DNA of 64,000 bases from Chiridota heheva (Eukaryota; Echinodermata; Holothuroidea; Apodida; Chiridotidae), in NCBI GenBank assembly GCA_020152595.1, contig JAIGNY010004048.1, forward strand, positions 212,001 through 276,000, given 5' to 3'. Within the stretch, counting starts at the first letter, position 1, and each line of letters begins with the position of its first letter. The notes under the pieces were generated by a model. It did not search any database and was not told where the DNA came from. It saw only the letters and a list, made by a program, of their open reading frames with translations. A program made the translations under genes and the position numbers. Positions 23,247 to 36,329 of this stretch are shown piece by piece.

Positions 23247-25923
23247 CCCTTACTCTCCCAGCGTCACGGTGACCGTGACAGTTACGATCCATTTTCCAAA
23301 AAAAAAATTTGAGTACCTTCCCAAAATCCTATAGAGCTGCAAATAGGTTCATTCAAACCAGATTGAATAGATCTTTCATAATATGGTTATTTTGTTGGGG
23401 GGTTAGATTGAAATTTTTTGAGTAAAATCGTTACAAAAAAGTGCATTTAAAAAAAAAACGGGCATTTTTTTTTTTTTTTTTGAAAGACGAATGTTATACA
23501 TGAATATTTGTTCTATTTTTTTTTCAGGTAAAGTATAAAGATAGTTTGAATTGTTGGTTGCTACACGATTTTTACTTGTACTCGGTCAATGTTTTTGTTT
23601 TTTTGGAGAAAATATGCCCAAATTTGTGATTTTGGGCCATTTTGGACCTTTTCTGATCAAAAATTATAAAAAACGCCCAAATATTGTATTGAATTTTTAA
23701 AATCTCTACGGGTAGAGGAGAAATAGATCGTTCAGACGAACTATTACAATAACAGATGCACCCCTCTACTTGCCTAAAAGGTCTCTGATGATGACGTCAA
23801 TTTGCGTCTTTTTTTTTTCTTTTCTTTTTTCCTCGCACATGCGACATCACAAAATGGCGACATATAAGTTACAACGTCGAACATGCCTTCCGACTCCTAT
23901 GTTTTCTTCAGAATAATGATGACTCAGAGGGGTCGGAAGGTACTTCTGATGAAGAAGATGTACCAGAACTCGACCAGATTGAGGAAGAGGAGAATATAGA
24001 GCCTGCTGAGATGGATAGTGATCTGTTCCAAATTACGGGGTTGGTAAGCGTTTTCTTTCAAAAATAGCGAAAGTACTACATTGTAAATGTGTAGTAATAA
24101 AATAAGGCCTATAGAATTATAATGATAAATTAGTGGGGATTTTTTGCTTGTTACGATAAACAAGTAAAAGGGACACTAAAATCACATATAAAAAAAAAGG
24201 ATTTAGGTCCTTTCTATAATAGCCCGGATGAAACAAATGAAAGCTGAACCCCAATACTAACATTTCTAAATGGACTGAAATATATGTATTTCCCAATGGC
24301 AAAATTGTAAATTTAGGCCTACTGAAATATGTGTATTCCCAATTTCACAAAATCCAAGTTCCATTATTTCAGGGGCCGAAATCACAATTTTATGGGGGAA
24401 AGTGGAGTAGGGGTCCCATGTTAGGGCAAAATACACATGTTGGGGGTGCCCCAGGCCCATTTAGAGGAAAATGCTTGTATATAGGCCTAGTACCGGTACA
24501 TTATTTTGATGCCCCATTTTTTGGGACCATGATCCTTTTCCCCTCCCCCTGGCTATGCCACTGTTGTGGTGATGACTAGATCGATAAAACAAACATTTTG
24601 GACCCCTGTATGTACCCCCGGGCTTCCCGGCTGTAAAAGTCTGTCCCCACGGTTACCACAAAATTGTGGGGCAGGTTAGAAACTACAAAACATGTTATGC
24701 GATAACATGTTATGCGTATGCTTGAAGAGGACGAGCCGCCCGCTACTAGAAACCACAATAACATGTTATGCGATAACATGTTATGCATATGCTTGAAGAG
24801 GACGAGCCGCCCGCTACTCCCCAACCCAAGAGGAAGAGGGACAGACCGTTGAAGATGAGCCCAGGCCCCTCTTCCAGGCCTTCCGCTGCAGTCTCGCCAC
24901 CATCACCAATCAAAGAAAATCCGACTGCAGCGGAAAAAGCTGCCTTGAAAACCAGGGAGGAAGAGCGAAATGCTCGGCTGCAGGAGATACAACGGTCGAA
25001 GGTCATCCCTGCAGCCGATAAAGACTATCATCTGTGGGAAGTACTGGTGGAGAGTGACCGGGATCAACACGAGGTCTTCGGTAACTGGTTATGGCAAGAC
25101 CAAACTAAAGTAAGTTGAATGAATATAGTTGCAATTTTTTTGTTTGTTTTTTTAATTCCATTTGCAGCAACAAGGTATAGCAGAAGACTTTACAAATTTG
25201 GACCTTTTCGGCAAACATTTCTTATGAATTCCATGTGGAATGAACAGAAGTAAGTGTTCAATAGATAATCAGCATAGTCTATCAACATAAAAGTAGCTGT
25301 GAAGCTTGTAATGGCTGAAATTGGGTCAGAAATAAACAAAAACACTTTCGTGCATAATAACTGAGGTAAATGACCTAATTTGCATATCATTTGCATAATT
25401 TCTTATTTTATTTTTTGCAAATGATATTGTTTTTCTGCATTCTATTAGTTTTGGACATCATAGAAGGGGAAAATGCATTTTTTTGAAAAATTTAGTGCCA
25501 TACACTATTAGATAGATTATTCACAGAATTGGGGGATAATTTTTACGTCAAAATGTACCAAATTTTTCATATTTGCGTCATTTTTTTTCTCTTCTGATTC
25601 CTAAAAATCCATGAATAGTATCAAATGAAAGGTCTTTCCAAGGACGATTCAGAAATTCTATCCATATTTTTTTGCTATTTAGCCACAAGGCACAAGCGTG
25701 TCATAAAGATAGAATGTTTGGAGACCTTAATATGCCAATTCAATGACCTAATTTGCATATTTGAGTTCAGAAATATGCACATTTTTGGAAAGTTCAACAT
25801 GTTAGCTTTCATAAAAGTCGAACTTGTTTTGGTACAAATGGAACAGAAAGTGCTGAAAAAATCCTCTTTCCAAAAATTTCAGAAATAGCTTATTCTATTT
25901 TTGGAACCTTGGGAGAGTAAGGG
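23247..25923 (+). mobile_element. piggyBac-like element A, non-autonomous, TTAA target site
   Basis: Terminal inverted repeats CCCTTACTCTCCCA / TGGGAGAGTAAGGG are flanked exactly by TTAA (23243-23246 and 25924-25927), the hallmark of piggyBac. A near-palindrome GTCACGGTGACCGTGAC lies just inside the left end. The 2677-base element aligns end to end with element B (47995-50578). It holds only an N-terminal coding remnant. It has a local duplication around 24690-24800 (two copies of CATGTTATGCGATAACATG). Confidence 0.88.
23853..25118 (+). pseudogene. piggyBac-like transposase N-terminal remnant, element A
   Basis: Matches the two coding blocks of element B: an acidic block near 23925-24040 (TSDEEDVPELDQIEEEENIE) and a Pro/Arg/Lys-rich then helical block at 24792-25110 ending FGNWLWQDQTK before a GTAAGT donor. 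The first block carries an 8-base insertion near its start and the 5' part of block two is rearranged, so it is broken. No catalytic domain is present. Confidence 0.7.
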
Positions 25924-25927
25924 TTAA

Positions 25928-26655
25928 AGTGTATTTTTCTCCAAGGTCTACTTTCAAGTGTATTTTTTCTCAAGATCCACTTTCAAATGTATTTTTCTTC
26001 AAAGTCTACTTTCAAGTGCATTTTTCAAGATCACTCTCAAGTGTATTTTTCTTTAAGGTCTACTTTCAAGTGCATTTTTCTTCAAGGTCTACTTTCAAGT
26101 GTATTTTTCTCCAAGATCTACTTTGTATCAAGCGTATTTTTCCTCAAGGTCTACTTTCACGTGTATTTTTCTTCAAGGTGTACTTTCAAGTGTATTTTTC
26201 CTCAAGGTTTACTTTCAAGTGTTTTTTTCCTCAAGGTGTACTCTAAGTGTATTTTTCTTCAAGGTGTACTTTCAATTGTATTTTTCTTCAAGGTCTACTT
26301 TCAAGTGTATTTTTCTTCAAGGTCTACTTTCAAGTGTGTTTTCCTTCAAGGTCTTCCTTGAGGTGTATTTTTCTTCAAGGTGTACTTTCAAGTGTATTTT
26401 TCTTTAAGGGGTACTTTTAAGTGTATTTTTCTTCAAGGTTGTACTTTCAAGTGTATTTTTCTTCAAGCTTTACTTTCAAGTGTATTTTTCCTCAAGGTGT
26501 ATTTTCAAGTGTATTTTTCTTCAAGGTGTACTTTCAAGTGTATTTTTCTTCAAGGTGTACTTTCAAGTGTATTTTTCTTCAAGGGGTACTTTTAAGTGTA
26601 TTTTCTTCAAGTTCTACTTTCAAGTGTATTTTTCTTCAAGGTCTAATTTAAAGGC
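25928..26655. repeat. 29-bp minisatellite, right part
   Basis: About 25 units of the same 29-base repeat as 22925-23246, with GTCTAC/GTGTAC variants. Ends about 20 bases before ARMC2 exon k. Confidence 0.95.
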
Positions 26656-26674
26656 AGGATCATGCTACACTTAC

Positions 26675-26807
26675 TTTCTGATTCCTCCCTCCTTCCTGAG
26701 CATCGGCCGCCTCTTCTCATCTGCCATGAGGTTGATGAGGACGCCACAAGCCACATAAACGACTTCACGATCACCAGAGTCCAGAAGTGTCACCATCATC
26801 TCATCCA
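26675..26807 (-). CDS. ARMC2: ARMC2 exon k, armadillo region
   Basis: This 133-base exon has acceptor TTTGCATAG and donor GAAA/GTAAGT. It encodes DEMMVTLLDSGDREVVYVAC, GVLINLMADEKRRPMLRKEG and GIR. Its donor end lies about 20 bases from the 29-bp tandem array at 25924-26655. Two leftover bases plus A from exon l give Lys. Confidence 0.93.
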
Positions 26808-26851
26808 CTATGCAAATAAACCAAATAAATCAACATAGGTTACCACCTTTA

Positions 26852-26935
26852 GTTAACCGACTGGCTAGTTCATTTAATAGAGCACCCGCTTTCCAACCAG
26901 AAGGTTGTAGGTTAATCCCCAGTTGAGTCATACCA
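26852..26935 (+). repeat. tRNA-derived SINE head
   Basis: CTGGCTAGTTCATTTAATAG with AGCACCCGCTTTCCAACCAG and AGGTTGTAGGTTAATCCCC reads like a tRNA from D-arm to T-arm, with a box A-like start and a box B (GGTTAATCCCC) one base short of GGTTCAATCCCC. There is no acceptor stem pairing, so it is not a tRNA gene. Confidence 0.7.
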
Positions 26936-27034
26936 AAGACTTTAAGGGTCTTGCTGCCATCTCACTTAGTGCTGGAGTGATTGAGCAGGGTAATGATGCA
27001 CTGCATTTATCCCCTATGGTGGGTTTGTGGAGGT

Positions 27035-27530
27035 TGTTTCTTGATAGGTAAATTAGGTAATTAGTGGAGGGTGATGCAGGGTTATGTCCCATACATAACA
27101 GGATATGTCATGTAAAGACAAAGTTCATAGTAAGTGGTATTGTGTTGGTACTTGATGGGTTGGGTGAAGGTGATGTAGGGTTGTGTCCTACACATAATAA
27201 AGATGTCAATTAAAGCCAAAGGTCAAACAGTTGATTTAAAAGGATAAATTTGGGTCAGTCACATTTCATGGAAAAACCAAAAGTGTAACCAAGTCGTCAA
27301 ATTGGTGGGTTGATGATGAAAGGTGATGTAAAGTTACATCTTGCTCATTGATATGACATGTCACTTAAAGGTCAAAGGTTGGAGGTCAAGTAATTGATTT
27401 AAAATGGTTGATTTAAAATGGTCAATTTTGGTCCGTCACATGTCATGGAAAAACTGTGAGTGCAAGTTGCTTGCTATTTGGTGGGTTGATGATGTACTAA
27501 ATAAAGGTGTGTCTCGCAAAAAATTGTAAT
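27035..27530. repeat. degenerate repeats of about 155-165 bases
   Basis: About three diverged units around GGTGGGTTGATGATGAAAGG, AAAGGTCAAAGGT and GTCACATTTCATGGAAAAAC. They may be the body of the preceding SINE or an old tandem duplication. Confidence 0.55.
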
Positions 27531-27584
27531 ATATCACTTAAAATAATTTTTCAAATTATATGGGGTAGAGGTGATAAGGTCAGC

Positions 27585-28790
27585 AACTCTGTGGATTGCA
27601 ATCTTATTCACCTTTTGGCTTAGCCAGTATTGACTTAAGACAGGTAATTCACCAATAAGGTTAGCCGGTAGTGACTCTGAGAGGTCATTTACCTTTCAGA
27701 ACAGCCAGTATTGACTGAGAAGTCATTCACCTTTCAGGTTAGCCAGTATTGACTCTGAGGTCATTCACCTTTCAGGTTGGTCAGTATTAAGTCTGAGAGG
27801 TCATTCACCTTTCAGGTTGGCCAGTATTAACTCTGAGAGGTCATTCACCTTTCAGCTTAGCCAGTATTATCTCTGAGAGATCATTCACCTTTCAGGTTAG
27901 CCAGTATTGACACTGAGAGGTCATTCACCTTTCAGGTTAGCCAGTATTGACACTGAGAGGTCATTCACCTTCCAGGTTGGCCAGTATTGACTCTGAGAGG
28001 TCATTCACCTTTCAGATTGGCCAGTATTGACTCTGAGAGGTCATTCACCTTTCAGGTTAGTCAGTATTGACTCTGAGAGGTCATTCACCTTTCAGGTTAG
28101 CCAGTATTGACTCTGAGAGGTCATTCACCTTTCAGATTAGCCAGTATTGACTCTGAGAGGTCATTCACCTTTCAGGTTAGCCAGTATTGACTCTGAGAGG
28201 TCATTCACCTTTCAGGTTAGCCAGTATTGACACTGAGAGGTCATTCACCTTTCAGGTTAGCCAGTATTGACTCTGAGAGGTCATTCACCTTTCAGGTTAG
28301 CCAGTATTGACTCTGAGAGGTCATTCACCTTTCAGGTTAGCCAGTATTGACTCTGAGAGGTCATTCACCTTTCAGGTTAGCCAGTATTGACACTGAGAGG
28401 TCATTCACCTTTCAGGTTGGCCAGTATTGACTCTGAGAGGTCATTCACCTTTCAGGTTAGCCAGTATTGACTCTGAGAGGTCATTCACCTTTCAGGTTAG
28501 CCAGTATTGACACTGAGAGGTCATTCACCTTTCAGGTTGGCCAGTATTGACTCTGAGAGGTCATTCACCTTTCAGGTTAGCCAGTATTGACTCTGAGAGG
28601 TCATTCACCTTTCAGATTAGCCAGTATTGACTCTGAGAGGTCATTCACCTTTCAGGTTAGCCAGTATTGACTCTGAGAGGTCATTCACCTTTCAGGTTAG
28701 CCAGTATTGACTCTGAGAGGTCATTCACCTTTCAGGTTAGCCAGTATTGACTCTGAGAAGTCATTCACCTTTCATGTTGTCCAGTATTTG
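27585..28790. repeat. 40-bp minisatellite, about 30 units
   Basis: Unit GGTTAGCCAGTATTGACTCT plus GAGAGGTCATTCACCTTTCA. The middle (28000-28760) is very homogeneous. Unrelated in sequence to the other 40-bp array at 9596-10880. Confidence 0.97.
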
Positions 28791-29757
28791 GTAAAGCATA
28801 ATTTGTTTTCTTCTACTTCACATTAAAAGAGCACACAAGTTTGAGTAAAAAAGTCAATCAAAGTTGCCACATGTACAATTTGTGGTGCACAAACAGGAAA
28901 GGGGCTCTATGGTTTTTTATAAAAAATTCTTCCAATTTTGTTTAATTCTCCTCTCCTCCTTGATTGGCTGTGTGGCTATGATCCAAATACTTTTTATCAA
29001 AATCACCTGCTCCCGTTCAAGTTATTGTGGTATACTAAGTGACCCAAATTCTAACCACTCGTGCAGGATGTAACCCACCTTAGCAAAGTTTGAAATTGTA
29101 ATGATTACCAATTGTTAATTTAAACCCCATTTTCACTAATTAGATACTTCATAAGTTGATTGTGCAGTTTAAAATAACAATTTATTGAAGTTTATTTTAA
29201 CCAGTACCAACGATTCGACTTTTTATGGTTTTACTGGAACACCTACTGAGTACTTAAGCATGCGTAATACACAGTGGTTGAAATTTGAGTCTGCAGTAAC
29301 GGATTGGGGAATTGACCAAAGGTTTTAAAACTGAGATATTTTTACGGATAATTTAACAAAGCAACACCACATATCCAAATTAATCATCATGCATTGTTTA
29401 AGAGGATTAGAGAATAACTTAGGACATTGATGAGTCAATATTGTATTTTTATTTTGAAAAACAAAAATCACAAATTTGTTCCTTAGGTGGTTGAAATTCA
29501 GACCATCCATCCTACAAGATAAAAGTGGAGGATTTATATAAGAAAATAGTTCAGTATGAGCAAGCATACATCATCAAATTTGCATATAAATTTGCATATT
29601 AACACCTAAAGATGCAGATAGATGTCAATTTGTGATTCTTTAACCAATGGTGACCAGAATTTTTGGCTATTTTGATATATTTCATGTTTTAAAGGTATTC
29701 TTTATAAGTAATTTAGGTAACATTAAGTCTACATGTCCATAAATCTTTCATATTTAC
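28791..29757. other. intronic, nothing recognised
   Basis: AT-rich intron between exons k and j. No repeat family or exon recognised. Confidence 0.45.
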
Positions 29758-29871
29758 CTTTCTTGCTTGTTAAAAACTCTCTAATATTTTCGGTCCGTGA
29801 CAGGTTCCCGTACACCCTGGCTGCCTCAATCATGCCATCCATGTTATCCGTCATCAACAGCCTCAGCAATA
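29758..29871 (-). CDS. ARMC2: ARMC2 exon j, armadillo region
   Basis: This 114-base exon has acceptor CTCTTTGTAG and donor AAAG/GTAAAT. It encodes LLRLLMTDNMDGMIEAARVY then GNLSRTENIRELFL-type helices ending TSKK. NNMDG/TDNMDG followed by VRV(F/Y)GNLS is a recognisable ARMC2 block. Phase agrees on both sides. Confidence 0.92.
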
Positions 29872-32800
29872 CTACAAAGAGGTAATATGGTTTGGATTAA
29901 TAAACTTTGTGGAAATTTTCATCACCATCATCTTATCCAATTTGTTCTCATCATAACAATCACCATCACTACCATCCCCATTATTATCACTAATACCATT
30001 ATCATTATATACCATATTATAATGATATATAAGTAATCATTACCACTGCAAGAAAACTGATGCCATTAATACTGTTTTCAGCCTGCAAATCTATTTCTTT
30101 CCAAACCATTAGATTAACAAACTGATTTAGAGAGAATTTTCTTTTAACTTTTCATTCGTATGCATTGTATTTGACATTTTGAGTCAAAAATTATTTCTCT
30201 TGATTTGACACATGAGTAATGGCCTACCCTGATAGGTGAGTTGGATTGTATATCATAACAAAAGAAATGTCATGATAATCAACATATTGTGACAGCACAC
30301 GTAAAAATAGGTCACAAACACAGGTCACACACACCCCAACGTTTGTACACTTGTGAAATAAAGGCTACAATCTTGGACAAAACTCTTGGAACACTCAAAT
30401 GATTTATATTATTTATGTAATTAGTGTGTCATGAGCAGACTAAGCGTGTTGCCTTTGACATATTTAAATTTCTTTTTCAAGATGCTACCTATTGTTGATC
30501 CTCTTCTACTGATATGAAATAAATCAAACTGCTAGAAACCATTTTACCTATAATTCCACAGAGAGTGGTATATTTTTCAGAAGAATGATTTGTATAGGTA
30601 CACCCTTCAAGTTGTTTACATTACTGCCTTTGAAAGCAAATGGGTTCTACACTTGAAGGAGGAAGTCAAACAAACCTCCATACTGAAATAGTTCCAAAGG
30701 GCCGGGAAAAGGGATGTTTCATAAATATGTAAAAGATCAAACTAGGCTAACGATTTCTGACTTCACACAGACATATACAAATTAATAATTAAGATCTAAT
30801 AAGAATTAAAACTGTAATGGTTTAAAGAAAAGTGAAATAAGGATATTGTCATGTGTCTATAAAAGTTAAATCCTAACTCAAGCCATGAAGGCCCTTCAGG
30901 TGCTTATTCCCTATTTCCTTGGCATAAGGCACCATGTCAAAAGCTAATGTTCGGCTGCCGACCAGCCCGCCGCGGCCTGACCAAATTGCTAAGGAAGATT
31001 ATTTCCTTTAAAAATGACAAGTTTGAAGTGATTAAAATTATATTTTATTGTCATGTATCTCATACCATTTTGTGCACATCTTTATAGCAGGCCTACAGTA
31101 TTCATTTTGTTATAAGTGCATGATGCCAATGTAAACAATACCATTTGATCGCAACTGGTCAATCACGTTGTATCATACAATATCTTTCAAAATGGATCTT
31201 GCTACACAGCGAAATGGGTCATTGTTCGTTCAAACTCCCGACCTGCTTTCTCTGAATTCGTTTGATATTTCTACACAGTTCCATATATCAGAAATATTTG
31301 ATCATATATGTATAGAACTCTCGGGTCCAAAACCGAAAAAGTGGTTTTTGACCACGTTTTCCAACATCTGTTTTTTCCTCATTTTTAATCGGTAGAAAGT
31401 TTCATTATTGATTATTGATTTTCATTATTTTTTGCTCAAATTATTTCTTAAAATGTTAATGGGTAGTATTTTTCAACCCTTTATCTGCCTAAATTTCATG
31501 TATTGATAATGTTTTTAGCCATTCCCCCCATGGCTACGTCACTGTTGTCAGACATTCATAAGTACAAACGGGCTTAAAACAGATTACGTCTGAAAATTTC
31601 ATCCAAATTTATAGTGTACTATTGGCCTTAGCAAATGGATATTTTTAAATTTTGACCGAATCTTAAGCCTTTAATTGACTATCAAATCTTATGTATCGTA
31701 GCCCTTCCGGGGCATAATATTTGACTGCTCATTTTGTTTGTTTTTATAACATACTTATTTCTAGGTTGGGAAATTTTGTCAAACTCAATGTACCATACGG
31801 AGTTATAAAATAAACATTGTTATAAATTCCGACTGAATCTAAGCCCTTATTTGGCTGTCAAATGAATAAAATCACATATTGCTTCTCTGGGCTTTGTCCT
31901 GGGGCCCCATACATCCAGGAAGGAATTTTGAATACTTTATGTTGCTTGTATCAAATTCATTTTCGCCTTAAGCTAAATTGTGATCGGATTTAACTGTCTA
32001 TAAACCTATTGCCATTTTGGCAAAATTACCATTTGACATCCAGTCAGTTGTCAGAAAAATTCACATTTTATGTACACCCCCATGAGTATACAAGCATTAG
32101 GTTGAGTAAAACGCAATAGCATTTGTACCACGTGTACTACGTTAACGTTTCACACCCTGGGGTGTCGGACAACATAGGGTAAGAATAAACTGTATTTCAA
32201 GCAGGCGGTTTCCTTATTAATCATGTCAACATGTGGCAATTCTGCAATGCGTAATCCGCTTGTAAAAACAAGAACATTACGCAGCAAACATATAATCTGT
32301 CCTTAAATGAACAAAAAGATCAATAAAACAACTATTTTTTTATGAATTGGCTGTTACTTTCTAAGGGAATGTTAAAAGACAAACATTATTCTGTAATTCA
32401 CATCGCAAAAAGTAGAATTTGTTATCATTACACAAACTGACACTGCGATAAGTGGGTTGTATACAGTCTCAGATAGGGCTTACAAAGCGTATGTATATTC
32501 CTGAATTATTTACATCTTAACCCTGGATTGATTCATTGCGAGACTGCCTGGGGAATTTCCATTACAACATTAATGGCAGTCTTGGCATTTATCATCAGAT
32601 TACTGTACACCTGCTAACTTATGAGGAATAGTTTTCATTCAGAAAGTTTTAATGAAATGCCGTGGTTATAAGTGGATGATATAAAAGACAATTCATTTGA
32701 AACATGGGCCATCAATACTCAGGGATATGAGATAGGTAAAATATGCTTTACATAACCAAGGAAACCTAGTTTTTAAAAGAAAAAGAATTAAGTGCTCTCG

Positions 32801-33189
32801 TTTATGCACATCGACATATAGGCCTAGATAAAAGCAGTATGAGGTTGTATAATTCATGTAACTTATGTTATTTCAGGGCCTACTATCAGGAATTGGAAAA
32901 TAGGATTCCCCTATTAGAAAAAAGAGACAAAACACAAAGAAGTCAATTTATTTGTCTGGATACTCTTAAAAAGAAAAGAAAAATCTGCGAACGATAATAT
33001 AATTTTATTTTCATGTTCTCATTACAATGCGGGAAATAACACATGTATGACTGACTACTTGCATAATAAAAAAAACAATACAAGAGTGACGATGTATTTA
33101 AAACCTGACGTGATCGGCAAGCTTTTAATCTTTTCTTTTATTCATACCATCAAAACAAGTATGTTTGTAGAGCTGCGCTGCACCGGTCA
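29872..33189. other. large intronic stretch, mostly unassigned
   Basis: AT-rich intron between exons j and i. ATCATCACC-type trinucleotide runs occur at 29915-30010. A possible SINE tail on the minus strand lies near 30845-30910. Short related segments occur near 31630-31740 and 31830-31900 (GACTGAATCTAAGCCCTTA type). A 75-codon frame at 31168-31395 has no recognisable motif. Confidence 0.45.
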
Positions 33190-33284
33190 GCCTGTATAGG
33201 CAGTCAAGTATGTCACAAAATTGTTGTCCAAGTGCATATAACTGAGGTTGGCGGCCGAGGAGATTATAAAGTGGTTGCTATGAG

Positions 33285-33450
33285 CTCTATTGTTTGATGT
33301 TATATTGGCGTGGACTTGGCCAGCTGCCGAGCCACCAGCTGGTCTTACTTTGGACACTGCGCCTAAGCAGATAAAAGTATAGAATCCCCCTGGACAGGAT
33401 GCCAGCCCATCTCAGGTCAACTGCCAGCAATGCTGGTAATCATTTACAGC
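33285..33450 (-). repeat. SINE fragment (same family as 55709-55985), minus strand
   Basis: CCCCTGGACAGGATGCCAGC and CCCATCTCAGGTCAACTGCC match the reverse complement of the GGACTGGCTTCCGGTCCAGG part of the SINE at 55870-55910. Confidence 0.5.
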
Positions 33451-34520
33451 TGACTGCACTAGAGCAAGTTATAAAAGGTCTTTCTAAACCTTTGACAAAC
33501 CAGCATGACCCCACTATAAACACTTTAACGGTGGTGAATTTGTCAGAAATCTGTTAAAATTTTCTGCAAAATTCACTCTCATGAAAAAATCTGTACCTTT
33601 TATCTTCTATTTCCTCTTCAATTCAATGCCATTTATTTCTCTCCAAACACCCAGAGAAATAATAAATGTGTTCTTGAGCTGTGACTCCTCCATAAATGAT
33701 AAACACACTGGGCATAGTGTTACAGAGAATATTTATGACTCTTGGGTTGGAAAGGTCAATCTGTGCTATGTTTTGGTTTTGATAGCACGGGAGTGATAAC
33801 AATTGAGAAAATCTCCAAATACTTCAGGGCCGTCCCTGAAAAAGCACATGGAGTAACACTACAGCAGTGAATTTTCTGGGTGTTGCAAGAACAGCTGTAC
33901 TTTTTAGTTTTTACAAATTGTTCCAGTGAATGTTTTAACAGTGGTGAAAATTAACAGATTTTCAGCACAGAAATCTGTAAAAATGTTCATAGTGTATGCC
34001 CCCTGAGTCACTGCACCTCATGTATCTATAGTGTGTTCTAACTCAACCTAAGGTATATAACACTGAGATTTAAAACAAATGTTCTTAATATTTACTTTTT
34101 TTATTTGCTGAAAATATAAGATTTTTCACAACCAAGCACATCTTTTTAAATACTTTTTATAACAGATGTGTGCTCAACAAAACAATATATGCACATTTCA
34201 CATGGAAATCATATTGAATGTTCTTTCTTGGATCTACACACATCTTATAATTTTCCAATAATAACTTCACTTGCCCTATACGTTAGATTTGCCTGAGGTA
34301 TTCAATTTGTATACATTTTTCTGGATATATTATTGCAAAAAACATAAATAAGTCCTAGTATAATAAAATGCTGACTACAAAGGTCAAGTATGATTCTAAA
34401 AAACTATTCCTTTCATCACCTGTCAACCTTGAGAGCATTCCATAAGAAAGTTATGCAAATAAGCACTTACCGTAACTAATCTTATGACAATAATGAAGTT
34501 AAGTGTATGATGAAACTTAC
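33451..34520. other. intronic, diverged local repeats
   Basis: Two diverged segments (33510-33580 and 33915-33985) share AACAGTGGTGAA-type and CAGAAATCTGT motifs. A degenerate SINE head (minus strand) is at about 34000-34060 (CCCTGAGTCACTGCACCTC). No exon seen. Confidence 0.4.
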
Positions 34521-34643
34521 ATCTGGCTAACGACAGTTGTCGCTCTTTGATAGCGCTACCCACGACATCATAGAAGGAGAGGTTGTTGATGGTGATGACA
34601 GTGTTGATGACAAGCTCTTCGCTCTCACTTAATGACTTGCACT
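34521..34643 (-). CDS. ARMC2: ARMC2 exon i, armadillo region
   Basis: This 123-base exon has acceptor TTGAACAG and donor AGAT/GTAAGT. It encodes CKSLSESEELVINTVITINN then LSFYDVVGSAIKERQLSLAR. A second AG two bases further in is possible, but only the chosen one keeps phase with exon h. Confidence 0.92.
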
Positions 34644-35160
34644 CTGTTCAAGGACAGAAAAACAAAGTTGTAAATTTTTGAAAAATATCTTGTTTTCTCT
34701 TTAACGAGTTGTACAAACAAAAATTATCTTCATTTTATGTATCCCTAGCTAGTTCTTAAGCACTAAATTAAAGAGCCAGTAAATTGTAATCATGCAAGTC
34801 ATATTCATTGTTCTTTCCATTTGAGGTTCAACTATTACTTAACTATTCAATTTAATATAATCCAATCTGATTATTAATTAAAATTGGAATTGGAATCTTG
34901 TTTAATTAGATTAAAATTGTTTTAATTTTGTCTGCTTTAGTTATATCAAATTTGCTTTTCGTATTTTGGGATCTATATTAAGTTAGTTTAATAATGTTTG
35001 AGTTCATTAAATTGGTATGCCACATTTTCTGAAAAATGCTGATTCTAATGAAATTCAATTTAGCTAATTGAACATCTTTGCATTATTTACATTCAAATCT
35101 GGCCTCATGCAAATCATTTGTCATTTTTTGTCAAATTTGGGAAGTGGGGGATACATTAGT
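34644..35160. other. intronic, nothing recognised
   Basis: AT-rich sequence upstream of exon i. Nothing recognised. Confidence 0.45.
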
Positions 35161-35162
35161 TT

Positions 35163-36200
35163 TGTAATAATTGCTTGTTCCCTTAGCATTGTACTGCCTG
35201 TTCCCTTAGCATTGTACTGCCTGTTCCCTTAGCATAGTACTGCCTGTTCTCTTAGCATTGTACTGCCTGTTCCCTTAGCATTGTATTGCCTGTTCCCTTA
35301 GCATTGTACTGCCTGTTCCCTTAGCATTGTACTGCCTGTTCCCTTAGCATTGTATTGCCTGTTCCCTTAGCATTGTACTGCCTATTCCCTTAGGATTGCA
35401 CAACCTGTTCCCTTAGCATTGTACTGCCTGTTCCCTTAGCATTGTACTGCCTGTTCCCTTAGCATTGTACTGCCTGTTCCCTTAGCATTGTACTGCTTGA
35501 TCTCTTAGCATTGTACTGCTTGTTCCTTAGCATTGTACTGCTTGTTCCCTTAGAATTGTACTGCATGTTCCCTTAGCACTATACTGCTTGTTCCCTTAGC
35601 ATTATACTGCTTGTTCCCTTAGCAGTGTACTGCTTGTTCCCTTAGCATTGTACTGCTTATTCCCTTAACATTGTACTGCTTGCATTGTACTGCTTGTTTA
35701 GCATTGTACCTTGTTCCTAAGCATTTACTCCTTGTTCCCTTAGAATTGTACTGCCTGTTCCCTTAGCATTGTACTTGATCTCTTAGCATTGTACTGCTTG
35801 TTCCTTAGCATTGTACTGCTTGTTCCCTTAGAATTGTACTTTAGCACTTACTGCTTGTTCCCTTAGCAGTGTACTGCTTGTTCCCTTAGCATTGTACTGC
35901 TTATTCCCTTAACATTGTACTGCTTGTTCCCTTAGCATTGTACTGCTTGTTCCCTTAGCATTGTACTGCTTGTTCCCTAAGCATTGTACTCCTTGTTCCC
36001 TTAGAATTGTACTGCTTGTTCCCTTAGTATTGTACTGCTTGTTCCCTTAGAATTGTACTGCTTGTTACCTTAGCATTGTACTGCATCTTCCCTTAGCATT
36101 GTACTGCTTTTCCCTTAGCATTGTACTGCTTGTTCCCTTAGCATACTGCTTGTTCCCTTAACATTGTACTGCTTGTTCCCTTAGCATTGTGGTGCTTGTT
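35163..36200. repeat. 23-bp minisatellite, about 45 units
   Basis: Unit TGCCTGTTCCCTTAGCATTG plus TAC. The left half uses CCTGTTCC, the right half CTTGTTCC. Several units are shortened between 35690 and 35860. Confidence 0.97.
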
Positions 36201-36329
36201 TTTATAGCTCCCTTAATGTAATAGTTTCAACTTAATTGTATGGAAAGAATCATTTACAGCAAGGGCAAGTTATTTATCAGATAACTGCAGGTGGGCAAGC
36301 TATTTATCAGATAACTGCAGGTGGGCAAG

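Noticed and set aside
26852..26935. Possible tRNA gene
   Set aside because: tRNA-like boxes are present but there is no acceptor-stem pairing and box B is one base short; it is a SINE head.
31168..31395. 75-codon plus-strand frame (MDLATQRNGSLFVQTPDLLS)
   Set aside because: No splice context, homologous motif or neighbouring exons; random open frames of this size are expected in AT-rich introns.
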